In this document: positions 1 to 12,838 of the stretch, one piece after another | Position numbering within the stretch: position 1 is the stretch's first letter | Layout of the letters: each line of letters begins with the position of its first letter | NCBI GenBank assembly: GCA_028823485.1 | Contig: JAPKBG010000009.1 | Span: 1-64,000, forward strand | From: Methylophilaceae bacterium | GTDB taxonomy: Bacteria > Pseudomonadota > Gammaproteobacteria > Burkholderiales > Methylophilaceae | Length of the DNA stretch: 64,000 nt | Direction of reading: 5' to 3' | Position numbers and translations under genes: made by a program | Notes under the pieces: generated by a model | What the model was told of the DNA's origin: nothing | The model's input: only the letters and a program-made list of their open reading frames with translations | The model's database searches: none

Positions 1-16
1 CTTTCGGGCTTGGGCG

Positions 17-1846
17 CTACTCTACAGTAACGCTCTTAGCCAGATTCCTTGGCTTATCAACATCTGTGCCTTTAAGCAAAGCAACATGGTACGACAATAA
101 CTGTACTGGAATCGTGTGCAAGATTGGAGAGAGCACGCCAAAATGCCTTGGTGTGCGTATCACATGCACACCTTCAGATTCCGTAAAGTGACTGTCTGCA
201 TCAGCAAAGACAAATAACTCTCCGCCACGTGCACTCACTTCTTGCATATTGGATTTTACTTTTTCCAGCAAGGCATCATTCGGTGCTATCACCACGACTG
301 GCATATTATTATCAACCAATGCTAATGGACCATGCTTTAGCTCACCTGCTGGGTAAGCTTCGGCATGAATGTATGAAATTTCTTTCAATTTCAGCGCGCC
401 TTCTAATGCAATCGGATAATGTACTCCACGCCCTAAAAATAAAGCATGCTCTTTATCACCAAATCGTTTTGCCCATTCACTAATTTGCGGTTCTAAGTTT
501 AGCGCAAATTGGACGCTAACAGGTAAATGACGTAAAGCATCTAAATATCCATCTTCATCGTCTTTGCTGACACGCACTAGTTGCTTGCCTAGCACCACTG
601 CTAACGTAAATAATGCAACTAATTGCGTTGTAAATGCTTTTGTCGACGCCACGCCAATTTCAGCCCCAGCACGTGTATAGAGTACTAATTTTGAAGCGCG
701 TGGTAAGGCGCTTTCCTGCACATTACAAATCGACAGTGTCAGTTCCTGGCCTAAACTTTTTGCATGCTTAAGCGCTTCCATCGTATCTAGTGTTTCACCA
801 GACTGAGAAATAGTCACGATTAATTGTTTAGAGTTTGGCACAGAGGTACGGTAGCGATATTCACTCGCAATTTCTACATTAGTCGATAATCCAGCAATAC
901 TTTCTAACCAATACTTAGCAGTCAAGCCTGCATAATAACTTGTGCCTGCCGCTAGGATTAAAACACTATCAACTTGCTGAAAAATGGCTTCGGCATCTTT
1001 GCCAAATAATACAGGAGAGAAACTAGCATCATCTATCAGCGCTTCAATCGTATCAGTCAGCGCACGCGGTTGCTCATGAATTTCCTTTTGCATAAAGTGT
1101 GTATAAGGACCAAGCTCCATACTCGCCAAAGACACATCGCTCATATGCACCTCGCGCTCTATTTCTGTGTCAGTTTTATCCCAAATGGTCACACCATTGG
1201 CTGTTACTGTTGCAACATCGCCATCTTCTAGATAAATGACTTTTCTTGTTTCTGCCAATACGGCTGATACATCAGATGCAATATAGTTTGCCTCTTCACC
1301 TAAACCAACCAACAATGGACAGCCTTGACGAGCGGTAATCATGCTATTAGGTTCTTTAATAGAAATAACACTAATGGCAAAAGCACCCCTCAACTCCTTA
1401 ATTGTAAGCCTCACCGAAGACAGCAAGCACTCACCTTGATCGTGATGATAATGGATTAAGTGTGCAATGACTTCTGTATCGGTTTGCGAAGTAAATGTAT
1501 AGCCTAATGCTGTTAACCGATCACGCTGTTCATCATGGTTTTCGATGATGCCATTATGCACAACTGCAATTTCATCTCGTGAAACGTGTGGGTGCGCATT
1601 GCTTTCTGTCACCCCACCATGGGTTGCCCAACGTGTATGGCCAATACCAACCAAACCTGACAGTTGTTCACTTTCTGCCTTTGCTTGCATTTTTGCAACA
1701 CGGCCAACGGCACGGACACGTTTAATATCTCCATCTAGAATGGCAATGCCCGCAGAGTCATAGCCACGATACTCAAGACGGCCTAAACCTTCAATGAGAG
1801 TAGCAACTACATTTTTTTTTGCTACTGCACCGACAATACCGCACAT
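17..1846 (-). CDS. glmS: Glutamine--fructose-6-phosphate aminotransferase (isomerizing)
   Basis: Makes glucosamine-6-phosphate from fructose-6-phosphate and glutamine, the entry step to UDP-GlcNAc for peptidoglycan and LPS. The 609-residue product starts MCGIVGAV, so Cys2 is the N-terminal nucleophile of the class II glutaminase domain once Met1 is removed. Two SIS sugar-isomerase domains follow, the first at about residue 300 with AAGTSYYAG. The C-terminus NLAKSVTVE is the conserved family end that forms part of the active site. Length equals the E. coli enzyme. Only 4 bp separate it from glmU upstream, so the two genes of the same pathway are probably cotranscribed and translationally coupled. 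The stop codon lies 16 bp inside the window edge, so the gene is complete. Confidence 0.98.
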   Translation of the reverse strand: MCGIVGAVAKKNVVATLIEGLGRLEYRGYDSAGIAILDGDIKRVRAVGRVAKMQAKAESEQLSGLVGIGHTRWATHGGVTESNAHPHVSRDEIAVVHNGIIENHDEQRDRLTALGYTFTSQTDTEVIAHLIHYHHDQGECLLSSVRLTIKELRGAFAISVISIKEPNSMITARQGCPLLVGLGEEANYIASDVSAVLAETRKVIYLEDGDVATVTANGVTIWDKTDTEIEREVHMSDVSLASMELGPYTHFMQKEIHEQPRALTDTIEALIDDASFSPVLFGKDAEAIFQQVDSVLILAAGTSYYAGLTAKYWLESIAGLSTNVEIASEYRYRTSVPNSKQLIVTISQSGETLDTMEALKHAKSLGQELTLSICNVQESALPRASKLVLYTRAGAEIGVASTKAFTTQLVALFTLAVVLGKQLVRVSKDDEDGYLDALRHLPVSVQFALNLEPQISEWAKRFGDKEHALFLGRGVHYPIALEGALKLKEISYIHAEAYPAGELKHGPLALVDNNMPVVVIAPNDALLEKVKSNMQEVSARGGELFVFADADSHFTESEGVHVIRTPRHFGVLSPILHTIPVQLLSYHVALLKGTDVDKPRNLAKSVTVE

Positions 1847-1850
1847 AAGA

Positions 1851-3230
1851 TTAGTCTTTCTTTACTTTGACAGGTCGTTTCCAACCGATGATTGATTTTT
1901 GTTCTCTTGCACGACACAACGTGAGCGCATCTGCTGGGGTATCTTTCGTAATGGTAGATCCAGCGGCGATAGTAGCGCCTTGTCTAATAGTAACTGGCGC
2001 CACTAATTGACTATCAGAGCCAACAAATACATTATCCTCAATCACCGTTCTAAATTTGTTTGCACCGTCATAATTACAAGTAATGACGCCAGCTCCAATA
2101 TTTACATTTTTACCAACTGATGCATCACCTACATAACTTAAGTGGTTAATTTTACTTGCTGTGTCCACTTGTGCATTTTTAAGCTCTACAAAATTTCCGA
2201 TATGTGTTTCATTACTCAGCACCGTACCTGGACGCAACCTTGCATAAGGGCCTATTTTGCTATTTTCACCAATGGTTGCATCGTCGATATGGGTAAATGG
2301 TGCAATGGTTGTGCCTGCAGCAATGTTAGCGTTTTTGATGATGCAATAAGCGCCGATTTTCACACCTTCACCTAGCTGTACTTGGCCTTCAAATATACAG
2401 CCCACATCAATAGTGACATCTTTTTCTGTCTCTAGCTGTCCACGAATATCGATACGTGCTGGATCTAATAAGGTCACGCCTTTCTTCAGCAATACTTCTG
2501 CTTGTCGTTGTTGGTAGACACGTTCGATTAAAGCTAAATCTTGTTTGCTATTAACGCCGGTTACTGACCATTCATCATCGGTAATATCTGCATTGGCTAG
2601 CATATTATCCTCAACAGCAAAACCAACGATATCGGTTAAGTAATATTCTTGCTGCATATTATCATTACTTAATCGACTTATCCATTTTGTAAGCTGTTTA
2701 GTTGGCATTGCCATAATGCCCGTATTCACTTCGTTAATAGTACGTTGTGCTGTTGTCGCATCCTTCTCTTCAACAATCGCATGCACTAAGCCTTGTTCAT
2801 TGCGCACAATTCTGCCATAGCCTGTTGGGCTAGGTTTGTTAAACGACTGAATCATCAATTGATTATTGGCTTGTGCAAGTAAAATCTTGCAAGCTTCACT
2901 GCTAATTAATGGCACATCGCCCAATAATATTAGGATTTTCGAATTTTCTTCTAAATGAGGCAATGCTTGTTGCGCGGCATGGCCAGTACCTAGCTGCTCT
3001 TTTTGTTCAGCCCAAACAAGGTTTTCTTGTTGAAAAGCGGCTTTTATCTGTTCACCACCAAAACCATAAACCACAATAATCTTGCTTGGATTTAAACTGT
3101 TAGCACAGTCAATAACATGTCCTAAAAGAGCCTTCCCACCTACTTCATGTAGCACCTTGGGCTGGCTAGAATGCATGCGCATGCCTTTGCCCGCAGCGAG
3201 AATAATGATGTTTAATTGATTATTTTGCAT
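1851..3230 (-). CDS. glmU: Bifunctional UDP-GlcNAc pyrophosphorylase / glucosamine-1-P acetyltransferase
   Basis: Performs the last two steps of UDP-GlcNAc synthesis in the cytoplasm. The N-terminal nucleotidyltransferase domain has the [10 protein letters not shown] signature and K-V-L-H-E-V. The C-terminal half is a left-handed beta-helix of hexapeptide repeats with the acetyltransferase stretch [11 protein letters not shown] and [11 protein letters not shown] chose the ATG at 3230 ([14 protein letters not shown]), giving 459 residues, close to the E. coli length. The frame stays open to a GTG at 3260, but that adds ten residues absent from the family. A terminator separates it from atpC, so glmU-glmS likely has its own promoter in the 85-bp gap, where I see no clear -35/-10 pair. 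Confidence 0.97.
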   Translation of the reverse strand: MQNNQLNIIILAAGKGMRMHSSQPKVLHEVGGKALLGHVIDCANSLNPSKIIVVYGFGGEQIKAAFQQENLVWAEQKEQLGTGHAAQQALPHLEENSKILILLGDVPLISSEACKILLAQANNQLMIQSFNKPSPTGYGRIVRNEQGLVHAIVEEKDATTAQRTINEVNTGIMAMPTKQLTKWISRLSNDNMQQEYYLTDIVGFAVEDNMLANADITDDEWSVTGVNSKQDLALIERVYQQRQAEVLLKKGVTLLDPARIDIRGQLETEKDVTIDVGCIFEGQVQLGEGVKIGAYCIIKNANIAAGTTIAPFTHIDDATIGENSKIGPYARLRPGTVLSNETHIGNFVELKNAQVDTASKINHLSYVGDASVGKNVNIGAGVITCNYDGANKFRTVIEDNVFVGSDSQLVAPVTIRQGATIAAGSTITKDTPADALTLCRAREQKSIIGWKRPVKVKKD

Positions 3231-3273
3231 ATGATTGTATATTTTACTACGAGAGTACACATACTAATAGATA

Positions 3274-3305
3274 ATAAAAAAGCGGCTAAAAAGCCGCCTT
3301 TTTAT
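3274..3305 (-). terminator. Rho-independent terminator of the atp operon
   Basis: A GC-rich hairpin (GCGGCT at 3282-3287 pairing with AGCCGC at 3292-3297, four-base loop) is flanked by an A-run and a T-run, 11 bp past the atpC stop. On the minus strand it ends in six T. It closes the ATP synthase operon before glmU. Confidence 0.85.
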
Positions 3306-3315
3306 TGTCTACCGC

Positions 3316-3735
3316 TTATTGCTTACGTAATCTTTTAATCGCTTGAATTTGTGCTACCGCTTCTGTTAACTCAGCTTGCGCTTTAGCGTAGTCCATATCC
3401 GAAGCTTTATTTTTCATCACTTCTTCTGCCGCTTCTTTAGCTGCAATTGCTTTTGCTTCATCTAAGTCATGACCACGTATCGCTGTATCAGCCAATACGG
3501 TCACCAAACCCGGTTGTACTTCTAGCATGCCACCTGAGATAAAGATAAGTGTTTCCTCTTTAGTATCAGGTAGTTTAATTCGTAGCGCGCCAGATTTAAT
3601 CGTTGTAATCATCGGCGCGTGATGTGGGTAAACACCCACCTCACCTGCTGATGCTGGTGCTGCTATAAACTCAGCCTCACCAGAAAAGATTTCCTCTTCA
3701 GCGCTTACTACGTCAACACGAACTGTATTTGCCAT
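3316..3735 (-). CDS. atpC: ATP synthase F1 subunit epsilon
   Basis: Epsilon subunit of the central stalk of F1Fo ATP synthase; it couples rotation to catalysis and can inhibit ATP hydrolysis. The 139 residues match the E. coli length. The N-terminal beta-sandwich contains the typical [14 protein letters not shown] stretch, and the C-terminal half is the two-helix inhibitory domain ending [12 protein letters not shown]. Last gene of the atp operon, 23 bp after atpD and followed directly by a terminator. Confidence 0.97.
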   Translation of the reverse strand: MANTVRVDVVSAEEEIFSGEAEFIAAPASAGEVGVYPHHAPMITTIKSGALRIKLPDTKEETLIFISGGMLEVQPGLVTVLADTAIRGHDLDEAKAIAAKEAAEEVMKNKASDMDYAKAQAELTEAVAQIQAIKRLRKQ

Positions 3736-3758
3736 TATTTATTTCTCACAAACTTAGT

Positions 3759-5213
<1,455 letters not shown>

Positions 5214-5238
5214 TCAGATACTTTTAATATAAATAAAA

Positions 5239-6108
5239 TTAACTAGAAATTGCCGCGGCACCGCCGACAATTTCTGAAATCTCTTTTGTAATCGCTGCTT
5301 GACGCGCCTTGTTGTAAACCAATTTCAACTCACCAATAACCTCTTTCGCATTATCAGATGCTGATTTCATTGCAACCATACGAGAAGATTGCTCAGAAGC
5401 CATGTTTTCTGCCACTGCGCTATAGATCATTGACTCAATGTAACGTGTCATAAGCTCATCAATCACTATTTCAGGATCAGGCTCATAGATATAACCCCAA
5501 TTACCATCAGGGCTACCCAATTTATCACCAGACAGTGGTAACAATTGCTCAATCACTGGCTCTTGTTTCATCGTATTGATGAACTTAGTGTAGCTAATCG
5601 ATAGTTGGTCGATTTCACCTGCTTCAAAAGCATCCAGCATTACCTTGATAGAACCAATGAGTGTCTCTAGATGTGGCACATCACCCAAGCCTGTTACGTT
5701 AGAAGCAATATCTGCCCCCATACGCGTCATAAAGCTCAAGCCTTTATTACCAAAGGCGGTAACTTTGATGTTTTTTCCTTCTGTTTCCCAAGTTTTCATT
5801 TGGTTAACAGAAAGGCGTAACATGTTCGTATTCAAGCCACCACATAAACCCTTGTCAGAGCTCACGACAATTAGACCAACATTCTTAACCACATCACGTT
5901 TAATTAAAAGCGGATGCTTATATTCAGGTTGTGTATAAGATAGATGAGCCGCAACATTACGAATTTTCTCTGCATATGGGCGTGCTGCACGCATTCTATC
6001 CTGCGCTTTACGCATTTTAGAAGCAGCAACCATCTCCATTGCTTTCGTGATCTTGCGGGTATTTTCTACCGACTTGATCTTGGTTCTAATCTCTTTACTA
6101 CCAGCCAT
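5239..6108 (-). CDS. atpG: ATP synthase F1 subunit gamma
   Basis: Gamma subunit, the rotating shaft inside the alpha3beta3 hexamer. The N-terminal coiled-coil helix starts [24 protein letters not shown], with the KI(T/S)KAMEMVA(A/S)SKM motif. The C-terminal helix contains the family signature around [14 protein letters not shown]. Its 289 residues match the usual length. It sits between atpA (24 bp) and atpD (49 bp). Confidence 0.98.
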   Translation of the reverse strand: MAGSKEIRTKIKSVENTRKITKAMEMVAASKMRKAQDRMRAARPYAEKIRNVAAHLSYTQPEYKHPLLIKRDVVKNVGLIVVSSDKGLCGGLNTNMLRLSVNQMKTWETEGKNIKVTAFGNKGLSFMTRMGADIASNVTGLGDVPHLETLIGSIKVMLDAFEAGEIDQLSISYTKFINTMKQEPVIEQLLPLSGDKLGSPDGNWGYIYEPDPEIVIDELMTRYIESMIYSAVAENMASEQSSRMVAMKSASDNAKEVIGELKLVYNKARQAAITKEISEIVGGAAAISS

Positions 6109-6132
6109 TTTATTGTCCTAATTTTCTAGAGA

Positions 6133-7674
6133 TTAATATGCGCTTGTTGATTTAAAGTCTTCAATCGCATCAATTAATGCTTTTTCGTCATCAGCACTCA
6201 AGGCTTTGTTTTTTTCAACCGTATTCATCAGTTTTTTGTATTTAGATTTCATGTGGCCGTGTAATCCAGCTTCGAAAGCTAATACTTTGTCTGTTGGTAC
6301 GTCATCAAAATAGCCTTTATTAGCTGCTAACAATGTCACTGCCATGTTAGATACGCTTAATGGTGAGTATTGAGCTTGTTTCATTAGCTCAGTAAACATA
6401 CGACCACGATCTAGTTGTTGGCGTGTTGCTTCATCCAAATCAGAAGCGAACTGCGCGAACGCAGCCAATTCACGATATTGAGCAAGAGCCAAACGTACAC
6501 CACCACCTAATTTTTTAATTACCTTAGTTTGCGCAGCACCACCAACACGAGACACTGAAATACCAGCGTTAATCGCAGGACGAATACCAGCGTTGAACAA
6601 GTCAGTTTCCAAGAAAATCTGACCATCTGTAATTGAAATCACGTTTGTTGGTACGAATGCAGAAACGTCACCAGCAGCTGTTTCAATCACTGGCAATGCA
6701 GTCAATGAACCAGTTTTACCTTTAACCTTACCTTTAGTGAATTTTTCAACATACGCTTCATTAACGCGAGCTGAACGCTCAAGTAAACGTGAATGAATGT
6801 AGAAAACATCACCTGGGTAAGCTTCGCGGCCTGGTGGACGACGAAGTAATAGTGAAATTTGACGATAAGCAATCGCTTGTTTAGTCAAATCATCATAAAC
6901 AATCAATGCATCTTCACCGCGATCACGGAAATACTCACCCATGGTACAACCAGCATATGGTGCTAAGAATTGAAGCGCCGCTGAATCAGAAGCAGTCGCA
7001 GCAACAACGATAGTGTATTCCATCGCGCCGTTTTCTTCTAACTTACGCACTACGTTAGCAATAGTTGAAGCTTTTTGACCAATCGCGACATAAACGCAGG
7101 TCATGTTCTCGCCTTTTTGATTAATAATCGCATCAATCGCAACCGCTGTTTTACCTGTTTGACGATCGCCAATAATCAACTCCCGTTGACCACGGCCAAC
7201 TGGCACCATAGAGTCAACTGATTTCAAACCAGTTTGAACTGGTTGTGAAACTGATTTACGATCAATCACACCTGGCGCAACTTTTTCAATTTTGTCTGTT
7301 AATTTTGTTTTAACTGGGCCTTTACCATCAATTGGCTGACCCAAAGCATTGACCACACGGCCAATCAATTCAGGACCAACAGGCACTTCCAAAATACGAC
7401 CTGTACATTTACAGATATCGCCTTCAGTAATATGCTCGTAGTCCCCTAAAACCACAGCGCCAACTGAATCGCGCTCAAGGTTAAGGGCCAAACCATATGT
7501 ATTGCCTGGGAACTCAATCATTTCGCCAGCCATGACGTTTGAAAGACCATGAATACGTACAATACCGTCAGTTACTGAAATAACAGTCCCTTGAGTTCGC
7601 GCTTCATTGCTGACCTCAAAGTCTTCTAATCTGCTTTTAATCAGCTCACTGATTTCTGATGTAGATAATTGCAT
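6133..7674 (-). CDS. atpA: ATP synthase F1 subunit alpha
   Basis: Non-catalytic nucleotide-binding alpha subunit of F1. At 513 residues it is identical in length to E. coli AtpA. The P-loop is GDRQTGKTA (near residue 170). The alpha-specific [17 protein letters not shown] motif is present and the C-terminal helical domain is complete. It lies 30 bp after atpH. Confidence 0.98.
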   Translation of the reverse strand: MQLSTSEISELIKSRLEDFEVSNEARTQGTVISVTDGIVRIHGLSNVMAGEMIEFPGNTYGLALNLERDSVGAVVLGDYEHITEGDICKCTGRILEVPVGPELIGRVVNALGQPIDGKGPVKTKLTDKIEKVAPGVIDRKSVSQPVQTGLKSVDSMVPVGRGQRELIIGDRQTGKTAVAIDAIINQKGENMTCVYVAIGQKASTIANVVRKLEENGAMEYTIVVAATASDSAALQFLAPYAGCTMGEYFRDRGEDALIVYDDLTKQAIAYRQISLLLRRPPGREAYPGDVFYIHSRLLERSARVNEAYVEKFTKGKVKGKTGSLTALPVIETAAGDVSAFVPTNVISITDGQIFLETDLFNAGIRPAINAGISVSRVGGAAQTKVIKKLGGGVRLALAQYRELAAFAQFASDLDEATRQQLDRGRMFTELMKQAQYSPLSVSNMAVTLLAANKGYFDDVPTDKVLAFEAGLHGHMKSKYKKLMNTVEKNKALSADDEKALIDAIEDFKSTSAY

Positions 7675-7704
7675 TACTAAACTCCTAAAGTTTTTATCGC
7701 TTGC

Positions 7705-8241
7705 TTATGCTGTTAGCGAATAAGCTAAATTTTGTAACTGGCCTTTAATCGATGCATCAATCACTGTATCACCCACAATAATTTTCATACCACCAATAAT
7801 CTCTGGATCAATTTCCACTTCTGCGGTTACCTTCTTACCAAACTTAGCTTCTAATTTTTTCACTAAGTCTTTTGTGACTGCTACAGTTGGCTTGATTGCC
7901 GCAACAATGCGCGCATCAATCGAACCTTCATCTTCTGCTTTCAAATCCTCAAAAGCGCTGCTAATCGCAGGCAATATAGATAAACGCTTATATTCAACCA
8001 GCGTTTTAATCATATTCTGACCATGTTTATCGAGTTTTTTACCGCATACTTTTAAAAAAACATCTTGCAAAACTTGACCGTCAACTTTTGGATCTTGAAT
8101 CACTGCGTGCAATGTTTCATCACTACTAACAGTACTCGCTAAAGACAGCATGTCTGACCATTTAGCCAGCGCATTTTTTTCTTTAGCAAACTTAAAAGCA
8201 GCAACAGCATATGGTCGTGCAATGGTTGAAATTTCAGCCAT
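7705..8241 (-). CDS. atpH: ATP synthase F1 subunit delta
   Basis: Delta subunit of the peripheral stalk; it links the top of F1 to the b-subunit dimer. The protein has 178 residues. The N-terminal helical bundle starts with TIARPYAVAAFKFAKE, and the C-terminal family signature is the region VTAEVEIDPEIIGGMKIIVGD. Only 3 bp separate it from atpF, suggesting translational coupling. Confidence 0.97.
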   Translation of the reverse strand: MAEISTIARPYAVAAFKFAKEKNALAKWSDMLSLASTVSSDETLHAVIQDPKVDGQVLQDVFLKVCGKKLDKHGQNMIKTLVEYKRLSILPAISSAFEDLKAEDEGSIDARIVAAIKPTVAVTKDLVKKLEAKFGKKVTAEVEIDPEIIGGMKIIVGDTVIDASIKGQLQNLAYSLTA

Positions 8242-8244
8242 GAG

Positions 8245-8715
8245 TTATAGCTCCGCTGCTAATTGAGTAAGAATCGCTGTATGTGCTTTTGCGTCAATTT
8301 CTTTACGCAGGATTTTTTCAGCACCAGAAATAGCCAACACAGATACTTGCGCACGTAAACCTTCTTTTGCACGGTTCACTTCTTGCTCAAGCTCTGATTT
8401 CGCTGTTTCTTTAATGCGATCAGCTTCTGTTTTTGCAGTGCCTTTGGCTTCTTCAACGATTTCGTTAGCACGCTTTTCTGCTTGCCCAACGATTTCGCTC
8501 GCTTTTTGTTTAGCTTCATTCAGCGTTACTTCTGATTTTTTCGCTGCATTCTCTAAAGAGTTTTTACCTTCTTGAGCTGCTGCTAAGCCATCAGCGATTT
8601 CTTTTTGACGCGCCTCAATTGCATTTAATAGCGGCGGCCAAACAAATTTCACGATGACTAAAATCAATACTGCAAACGTAATTGCTTGCGCAATGAGCGT
8701 TAAATTAAAGTTCAT
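8245..8715 (-). CDS. atpF: ATP synthase Fo subunit b
   Basis: Membrane-anchored b subunit of the peripheral stalk. The 156 residues equal the E. coli length. One N-terminal transmembrane helix (about residues 5-27, [20 protein letters not shown]) is followed by a long charged, Ala/Glu/Lys-rich coiled coil that dimerises and reaches delta. It lies between atpE and atpH. Confidence 0.97.
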   Translation of the reverse strand: MNFNLTLIAQAITFAVLILVIVKFVWPPLLNAIEARQKEIADGLAAAQEGKNSLENAAKKSEVTLNEAKQKASEIVGQAEKRANEIVEEAKGTAKTEADRIKETAKSELEQEVNRAKEGLRAQVSVLAISGAEKILRKEIDAKAHTAILTQLAAEL

Positions 8716-8791
8716 GTTTGCTCCAAGTTTAAAACTTAATCATTTGGGTTAGTCCATTGACCAACCCAATCATACTAAGCAATCGTAAAAG

Positions 8792-9070
<279 letters not shown>

Positions 9071-9114
9071 CTAAAAACTACTAATTAAATAAAACCACTT
9101 CAATAAACTTAATT

Positions 9115-10020
9115 TTAGTGATGTTCATGTGCCATTGATAAGTAAACAATGGTCATCATCATGAAAATAAATGCCTGTAATGGCACCACTAAAATATGGA
9201 AGATTGCCCAGACCGTACCTAAAATAACTGCGCCGAACATTCCAAAAATACCTGTTGCTGCTAACAAACCAATCAGCAAGAAAATCACTTCACTCGCGTA
9301 CAAGTTACCAAATAGACGCATAGAGTGTGATAGTGGTTTTGAGATGTACTCAATCATGTTGAACATGAAGTTTGCTAGCAACAATAATGGGCTAGCAATC
9401 AAGCCGATGAAGCCCATAAAGCTTTTAGGTTTGAATAGCTTAGGCATGCCGAATGGTGCACCAAAGATTTCATGAATCAATCCACCAAAGCCTTTAGCCT
9501 TGATAGAGAAGAAAATCATTAAGATCCAAACTGATAGCGCCAATGCAAATGTCGTGTTTACATCTGATGTAGGTAATGGGCGGAAGGGCGCATGTGAATC
9601 GCCAAACAAACCAGTAAATTTAGCAAACCAATCGATAGGCACTAAATCCATCAAGTTCATGGCTAACACCCATAAAAAGATGGTGAGTGCTGTTGGTGCA
9701 ATAAATGCGTGGCGATCCCCGTGGAACATGCCTTTAACTTGGCCATCAACAAAATCAAAAATGAGCTCCACAAAAGCTTGTGTCTTACTTGGCACACCTG
9801 AATGTGCTTTACGTGCAACCAACCAAATAGCGCCCGCAACCATTGCACCTAACACCAATGAAATAAGGAACATATCAAGATGAATCACATTCCAGAAGCT
9901 ATGACCACCGTCGCCAACTGGCTGTAAGTTAAATTGCAAGTGATGATTAATATAATCACTTGCTGTTGTCATTTCACCTGAATGTTCTGCTACGTGCTCT
10001 GTTGTATGTTCTGTTGCCAT
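9115..10020 (-). CDS. atpB: ATP synthase Fo subunit a
   Basis: Membrane a subunit with the two proton half-channels. The essential Arg lies in [15 protein letters not shown], the family signature. Several transmembrane helices follow, ending near [10 protein letters not shown]. At 301 residues it is about 30 longer than E. coli AtpB. The N-terminus is polar and rich in His, Glu and Thr ([16 protein letters not shown]), and the C-terminus is also His-rich. First subunit gene after atpI (7-bp gap). Confidence 0.97.
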   Translation of the reverse strand: MATEHTTEHVAEHSGEMTTASDYINHHLQFNLQPVGDGGHSFWNVIHLDMFLISLVLGAMVAGAIWLVARKAHSGVPSKTQAFVELIFDFVDGQVKGMFHGDRHAFIAPTALTIFLWVLAMNLMDLVPIDWFAKFTGLFGDSHAPFRPLPTSDVNTTFALALSVWILMIFFSIKAKGFGGLIHEIFGAPFGMPKLFKPKSFMGFIGLIASPLLLLANFMFNMIEYISKPLSHSMRLFGNLYASEVIFLLIGLLAATGIFGMFGAVILGTVWAIFHILVVPLQAFIFMMMTIVYLSMAHEHH

Positions 10021-10027
10021 AATAATC

Positions 10028-10423
10028 TTATATTTTCAAATATTTACTACGTTTACTAATGGCTGAGCCGGAAATAATTGCCGCCGCAGCTAACCCTATA
10101 ATCAGCGCCCAAGGCACTAACGCTTCAAATTCTCTAATCGTGATGACTAAAAACAAAACAATCAACACTATCTTGATAAGTTCCGCCTTTAACATACTGC
10201 CCAACACTGATGCTGCGTCCTTACGCTTGCTGATTGCCAATTTAGCCGCAATAAATGATGCTAGTGTGACAGCTAGACCGCCTGCTACTGCAGACAAACT
10301 TGCGTTCATTCCAGACATTACAAAGGCGACTACCGCCACCGCTGCTGTTGTAAGCAATTGTGAGCGTAACATCGCCCCGAATGTGTTATCTTCTGCTATC
10401 AAACCTATATCTTTATCATTCAT
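10028..10423 (-). CDS. atpI: ATP synthase assembly protein I
   Basis: Small, poorly conserved membrane protein at the head of atp operons, implicated in c-ring assembly. About 131 residues with four predicted transmembrane segments (for example [21 protein letters not shown] and [17 protein letters not shown]). I chose the ATG at 10423 (MNDKDIGL); an in-frame GTG four codons upstream (10435) is the alternative. Identity rests mainly on position (7 bp before atpB) and topology. The operon promoter must lie in the 117-bp gap to parB or further upstream. Confidence 0.88.
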   Translation of the reverse strand: MNDKDIGLIAEDNTFGAMLRSQLLTTAAVAVVAFVMSGMNASLSAVAGGLAVTLASFIAAKLAISKRKDAASVLGSMLKAELIKIVLIVLFLVITIREFEALVPWALIIGLAAAAIISGSAISKRSKYLKI

Positions 10424-10540
10424 TTTCAAACCCACTAAAAAGAGTTAAATTTAAAACGGGCTTTTAGCAGAGCCGAGATTTTGAATTAATACAGCACTTT
10501 AGTCAAGCCTTATTGCCCAAACTCACTGCGTAAAAAGTGC

Positions 10541-11395
10541 TTAATGCGTGATTTTCTTGATAAATCCTTCAAGCTCATCCAAATTACTATAATTAATTTT
10601 TAGCGTCCCCGACCCGTTCGCCTTGGCAGCAATCGTCACACCTGCTCCCAACTTCTCACTCAACATATCCTGCAACGACAAAACATCTTGGTGAATATTT
10701 GTTTGCGGCACCTTAGGCTTCATAGCACCATCGACTTGCTTAACCAGCCTCTCTACTTCCCGCACAGATAAATTTTCTTGCGTTATTTTATTCGCCAGCA
10801 TGACTTGCTGCGCCGGCTCCAGACCAATCAAAGCACGCGCATGTCCCATATCAAGCTTGCTTTCCATCAACATGGCTTGCACGCCGCCAGCTAAAGTCAA
10901 TAACCTCAACAAATTGGAAACAGCAACGCGTGACCTTCCTACTGCACTAGCCGCTCTTTCATGCGTCATAGCAAACTCATCGATTAAACGTTTAATACCC
11001 AGCGCCTCTTCTAACGGGTTGAGGTTTTCACGTTGTATATTTTCGATTAAGGCCATTTCTAACGCTGCTTCGTCTTCAATTTCACGTATCAACACAGGCA
11101 CTTCTTCTAATCCAGCAATTTGACTTGCCTTCCAGCGGCGTTCACCGGCAATAATTTCATACTGGTCTGGTGCAATCTCTCTCACCAAAATAGGCTGCAT
11201 AATGCCTTTCGCCTTAATAGAATCAGCCAAGGTTTGTAAAGCGCCATCATCCATATGGGTGCGCGGCTGGTATTGGCCAGCTTGCATTTGACTGACTCGC
11301 AACATGCGCAAACCATCTCCTGCAACCACCTCATCATCCACATCACCAGCTAATAATGCGTCTAAGCCGCGACCCAATCCCTTTTGTTTTGCCAT
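10541..11395 (-). CDS. parB: Chromosome-partitioning protein ParB
   Basis: CTP-dependent DNA clamp that loads at parS and spreads to form the partition complex. The 284 residues start with the ParA-interacting GRGLDALLAG motif. The CTP-binding ParB/Srx core contains GERRWKASQIAGLEEVPV near residue 90. A helix-turn-helix parS-binding domain follows (AMTHERAASAVGRSRVAVSNLLRLL), then the C-terminal dimerisation domain. It is cotranscribed with parA (38-bp gap). Two perfect parS sites lie about 1.9 and 3.5 kb away on the origin-proximal side. Confidence 0.97.
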   Translation of the reverse strand: MAKQKGLGRGLDALLAGDVDDEVVAGDGLRMLRVSQMQAGQYQPRTHMDDGALQTLADSIKAKGIMQPILVREIAPDQYEIIAGERRWKASQIAGLEEVPVLIREIEDEAALEMALIENIQRENLNPLEEALGIKRLIDEFAMTHERAASAVGRSRVAVSNLLRLLTLAGGVQAMLMESKLDMGHARALIGLEPAQQVMLANKITQENLSVREVERLVKQVDGAMKPKVPQTNIHQDVLSLQDMLSEKLGAGVTIAAKANGSGTLKINYSNLDELEGFIKKITH

Positions 11396-11433
11396 AACCT
11401 TTTCCTCAACCAGTTAACTATTTGTTTTTATTG

Positions 11434-12189
11434 CTAATTTTTTGATATCATCTCTTTTGCCAATGCCAAATATGCATTTGCACCTTTTGAAGTCTTATCG
11501 TAAATCAACACTGGCAGACCATAACTAGGCGCCTCTGCTAAACGAATGTTACGTGGAATAACTGTTTTATATACTTTGTCGCCAAAATGGCCTTCCAACT
11601 GATCCGAAACTTGTTGCCCTAAGATATTGCGCGTATCAAACATGGTGCGCAGCAAACCTTCTATCTCTAAAATAGGGTTCAAACGCGCCCGCACTTTCTT
11701 AATGGTGTTCACCAAATCAGACAATCCTTCTAATGCATAATATTCACACTGCATTGGAATCATGACCGAGTTTGCCGCCGTTAACGCATTCACCGTGAGC
11801 AAATTGAGGGCAGGGGGGCAATCTAGCAACACATAGTCATAACCGCTAATGGTGGAAAACGCCTGTTTTAAACGTGTCTCACGTGCAATTTCATTAACCA
11901 ACTCAACTTCCGCTCCAGCCAAATCCCGATTAGACGGTGCAATATCAAAACCGCCTTTTTCACACTTAACCACAATCTCATATAACTTTTTCTGCGCAAT
12001 CAACACATCGTAAATACTATGCTTAAGCTTTGCTTTATCAATACCACAGCCCGTCGTGGCATTCCCCTGCGGATCAAGATCAACCAACAGCACTTTTTTC
12101 TTATTCGCCGCCAAACTTGCAGCCAAATTGACACATGTTGTGGTTTTACCAACGCCGCCTTTTTGATTTGTAATTGCTAATATTTTCAT
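11434..12189 (-). CDS. parA: Chromosome-partitioning ATPase ParA
   Basis: Deviant Walker-type ATPase (Soj/ParA) that binds nucleoid DNA and moves ParB-parS complexes. The deviant Walker A is KGGVGKTT at residues 10-17. Walker A' is LLVDLDPQGNAT and Walker B is YVLLDCPP. The 251 residues are typical of chromosomal ParA without an N-terminal regulatory domain. It sits between rsmG (34 bp) and parB in the conserved origin-proximal cluster. Confidence 0.97.
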   Translation of the reverse strand: MKILAITNQKGGVGKTTTCVNLAASLAANKKKVLLVDLDPQGNATTGCGIDKAKLKHSIYDVLIAQKKLYEIVVKCEKGGFDIAPSNRDLAGAEVELVNEIARETRLKQAFSTISGYDYVLLDCPPALNLLTVNALTAANSVMIPMQCEYYALEGLSDLVNTIKKVRARLNPILEIEGLLRTMFDTRNILGQQVSDQLEGHFGDKVYKTVIPRNIRLAEAPSYGLPVLIYDKTSKGANAYLALAKEMISKN

Positions 12190-12223
12190 CCCGTATTTTC
12201 CAATGGCTTCTATTCAATCATTA

Positions 12224-12838
12224 CTAAAATTTTTCAATTATGGCCAAATGCCGCTCTGCTTCTAAGCCTGCTACAGACAATGGATAAACTTTACTTTTGA
12301 CTTTAAGCGCCTCTAAGTCTTGTTGTGGCGAAACACCTTTCATTGCCAACCAACGACCATCCTCAGCCAACAAATGTTGCGAAAACGCCATAAACAAGTT
12401 TAAGTCAGAAAAGGCACGAGAAATAATCAACTCAAACGGCTCAGCCTCATACTCTTCCACACGCGCATTCACCACCTGCAAGTTACTCAAACCCAGCTCA
12501 CCTTTGACTTGGCGCATAAAAATCGCTTTTTTCTGCACCGTATCAATTGTCGTCACTTGCAAGTCTGGCAAACAGATGGCTAAGACAATACCAGGCAAAC
12601 CGCCGCCACTCCCCACGTCCAACAAGCTTTTACCATCTATATAAGACAACACACTTAAACTATCCAACAAGTGCAATGTCACCATTTCCAGCGGATCACG
12701 TACAGCAGTTAAATTATAGACCTTGTTCCACTTGGCCAATAAAGCCAAATAACCTAATAAGCTTTGTTGCTTTTCTGGCGAAAATTGCAAACCCATTTCC
12801 GCTATACCGGCCGCTAATTTTTCAGCCAACTCACTCAT
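12224..12838 (-). CDS. rsmG: 16S rRNA (guanine527-N7)-methyltransferase RsmG
   Basis: Adds m7G527 to 16S rRNA using SAM. The 204 residues contain SAM motif [17 protein letters not shown] (near residue 70) and the GidB-typical [14 protein letters not shown] region. The start ATG overlaps the mnmG stop by 4 bp (ATGA), so translation is coupled to mnmG, the usual gidA-gidB arrangement. Confidence 0.97.
   Translation of the reverse strand: MSELAEKLAAGIAEMGLQFSPEKQQSLLGYLALLAKWNKVYNLTAVRDPLEMVTLHLLDSLSVLSYIDGKSLLDVGSGGGLPGIVLAICLPDLQVTTIDTVQKKAIFMRQVKGELGLSNLQVVNARVEEYEAEPFELIISRAFSDLNLFMAFSQHLLAEDGRWLAMKGVSPQQDLEALKVKSKVYPLSVAGLEAERHLAIIEKF

Noticed and set aside
9149-9883. Two long plus-strand frames antisense to atpB
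   Set aside because: They mirror atpB codon structure; atpB is certain and antisense frames are a by-product.
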